A stretch of DNA of 64,000 nucleotides from Haliotis asinina (Eukaryota > Mollusca > Gastropoda > Lepetellida > Haliotidae), in assembly GCF_037392515.1 (NCBI RefSeq), contig NC_090291.1, positions 19,185,501 to 19,249,500 on the forward strand, read 5' to 3'. Shown one piece after another: positions 62,911-64,000 of this stretch (its first letter is position 1; the number at the start of each line of letters is the position of its first letter). The notes under the pieces are model-generated. The model ran no database searches, was not told where the DNA came from, and saw only the letters and a list, made by a program, of their open reading frames with translations. The translations under genes and the position numbers were made by a program.

Positions 62911-63152
62911 AGACCCGTGAAGGTCCGCGTTAGAATAATGGCCCTCAGTAATCGATGCTTGTCGTAAGAGGCGACTAACGGGATCGGGTGGTCAGGCTCG
63001 CTCACTTTGTTGGCACATGTCATCGGTTCCCATTTGACTAGTTTAACAGGATCGGGTGGTCAGGCTCGTTGACTTGGTTGGCACATGTCATCGGTTCCCA
63101 GCTCATGCTGTTGATCACTGGATTGTCTAGTCCAGACACGACTCTTAATGAC
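62911..63152 (+). mobile_element. SINE family 2 with duplicated core
   Basis: 'gacccgtgaaggtccgcgtt', 'cgtaagaggcgactaacggg'. The block 'ggatcgggtggtcaggctcg' to 'catgtcatcggttccca' occurs twice (62979-63031 and 63050-63100). Confidence 0.8.
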
Positions 63153-63591
63153 AGTTGTCATACAGCTGTCATATTTATGGAATATTACGAAGTGCGCAGC
63201 AATCCGTATACCGTCACATATTGTTACACCAAATCTTAACAACACACGCAAGGTTCATTCACGACCTCTGAATAAGTATTACCATCTAGATAGTCTTTAA
63301 TCGGGTAATCTAATGAACTCCCCTATGTGTCAACTGTTAGTAACTATCGTAGTATACCATGTAGCTAACAATGTTATCGAATACTCAATAGACACATAGA
63401 TAAAAACCCGCTCATATATTATCCGTATACACCGTTAAAGGGATTTACAAATTCCACGGAACCCGGTTTTCGGCATGACGAGCTTTGGTCACGATGCTTC
63501 TACAATACCACTACATGGAAAGACGAAAATATAAACTTTCAGTCCCTATACCTGTTCAATTTATATGAGAACAAGAACTTGTTTTACGTAC

Positions 63592-63748
63592 ATCCTGATG
63601 CGACGTATCTGCAGCTACCGACCATGTTAATGCAGCACAGCCCTGTGTCGTCCGTATACGGCAACGTGTTATGCGTGCTGATAGGAATGTAACTCGCTTC
63701 AACTGCAGCCTCAAGCCCCAGGACGACCAACAATAGTAGACACTTCAT
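63592..63748 (-). CDS. Gene 3 exon 1: signal peptide and Cys head
   Basis: ATG at 63748. MKCLLLLVVLGLEAAVEASY is a signal peptide, and TDDTGLCCINMVGSCRYVAS aligns with gene 2 (TGLCC-x-N-x-x-GSC-x-Y). Donor GGAT|gtacgt. The region between signal and Cys head is 30 residues shorter than in gene 2. Confidence 0.75.
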
Positions 63749-63792
63749 CGTTGTGCTGCGTTCCTGGACGTAGTCGTACCCAAGTCATCCAG

Positions 63793-63800
63793 CTTATATA
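63793..63800 (-). promoter_or_regulatory. TATA box of gene 3
   Basis: TATATAAG, 52 bases upstream of the ATG. The leader between it and the ATG is almost the same as in gene 2. Confidence 0.7.
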
Positions 63801-64000
63801 CGGCTTAATATAGGGAATAAACATATGAAAAACACGCCTGGTTATACAGCCAACTCATTGTTCTCCCAGGTTTTGCCCAATTAATTGTTTTTTTATAATG
63901 AGCCAATACTATCATGCAATGAAATGCACGAAGACACTGGAATTACATTTTACAGTGCGTAATGTCATCTTCACATTACTTGATTATTTTATGTTATATT

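Larger units (their letters stand above)
59166..63591. other. Gene 3 intron 1
   Basis: 4.4 kb. 59270-59430 and 63200-63580 match gene 2 intron 1. It contains a decayed hAT-like stretch (59690-59880), a Tc1-like remnant, an atatatc simple repeat (62729-62762) and a SINE. 59960-61150 has nothing recognised. Confidence 0.6.
53462..63748 (-). pseudogene. Gene 3: decayed duplicate of gene 2, 7 exons
   Basis: All seven exons of gene 2 have counterparts here in the same order and with the same splice sites, plus a TATA box. Exon 3 carries a net -4 nt change (10-nt loss, 6-nt gain), which brings an in-frame TGA soon after. Exon 7 lacks the three codons of the GDM site. No canonical AATAAA follows the stop. 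Exons 1, 2, 5 and 6 stay open, so decay is recent or a shorter secreted product could still be made. Intronic similarity to gene 2 over 10 kb shows segmental duplication. Confidence 0.75.

Overview
The window is metazoan DNA: AT-rich, intron-rich, and full of retroposons and DNA transposons. There are no bacterial operons, rRNA genes or CRISPR arrays. Two very abundant SINE families fill introns and spacers (one with a tRNA-like head carrying A and B boxes, one with a core around 'cgtaagaggcgactaac'), together with a recurring gagttatctccctt motif. From memory these resemble repeats of gastropod molluscs, most likely abalone (Haliotis). No database could be searched, so the organism call is an inference.

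The main content is a head-to-tail cluster of three related genes, all on the minus strand, rebuilt here exon by exon from splice sites, reading phase and homology between copies. Gene 1 runs from 36242 down to 1607. It has 15 phase-compatible exons encoding about 3,534 residues: a signal peptide, four alternating pairs of small Cys-rich modules (A and B), a 2,459-codon exon of TTS(A/P/V) repeats, and a trypsin-like C-terminal domain whose catalytic His and Asp are not conserved. Gene 2 (48695 to 39423, 7 exons, about 431 residues) and gene 3 (63748 to 53462, 7 matching exons) have a short Cys-rich head, a Thr-rich linker and the same protease fold, also without the triad. Gene 3 carries a frameshift in its third exon and looks decayed. 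Introns, 5' ends and promoters of genes 2 and 3 match over about 10 kb, so they are a segmental duplication. All three start codons lie 50-60 bp from a TATA box. The likely products are secreted mucin-like pseudoproteases; their role is unknown.

Mobile elements sit inside these genes. A full-length non-LTR retrotransposon (2768-7482, plus strand, with a target-site duplication) lies antisense in the last intron of gene 1. Its ORF1 carries a 2A-like motif, and its ORF2 continues in the same frame after the ORF1 stop, with no ATG and with hairpins at the junction. A Tc1-like element one stop codon short of intact lies 59 bp from the splice acceptor of the giant exon. A second Tc1-like element with an intact transposase lies at 27201-28492. 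Two decayed Tc1-like copies, a Penelope-like GIY-YIG fragment with a degenerate hammerhead-like motif, an L1-type endonuclease fragment and hAT-like remnants lie in or between genes 2 and 3.

Everything else is intron or spacer with SINEs, minisatellites and simple repeats. The plus-strand and second-frame open readings across the TTS repeats are side effects of a 12-bp repeat period.
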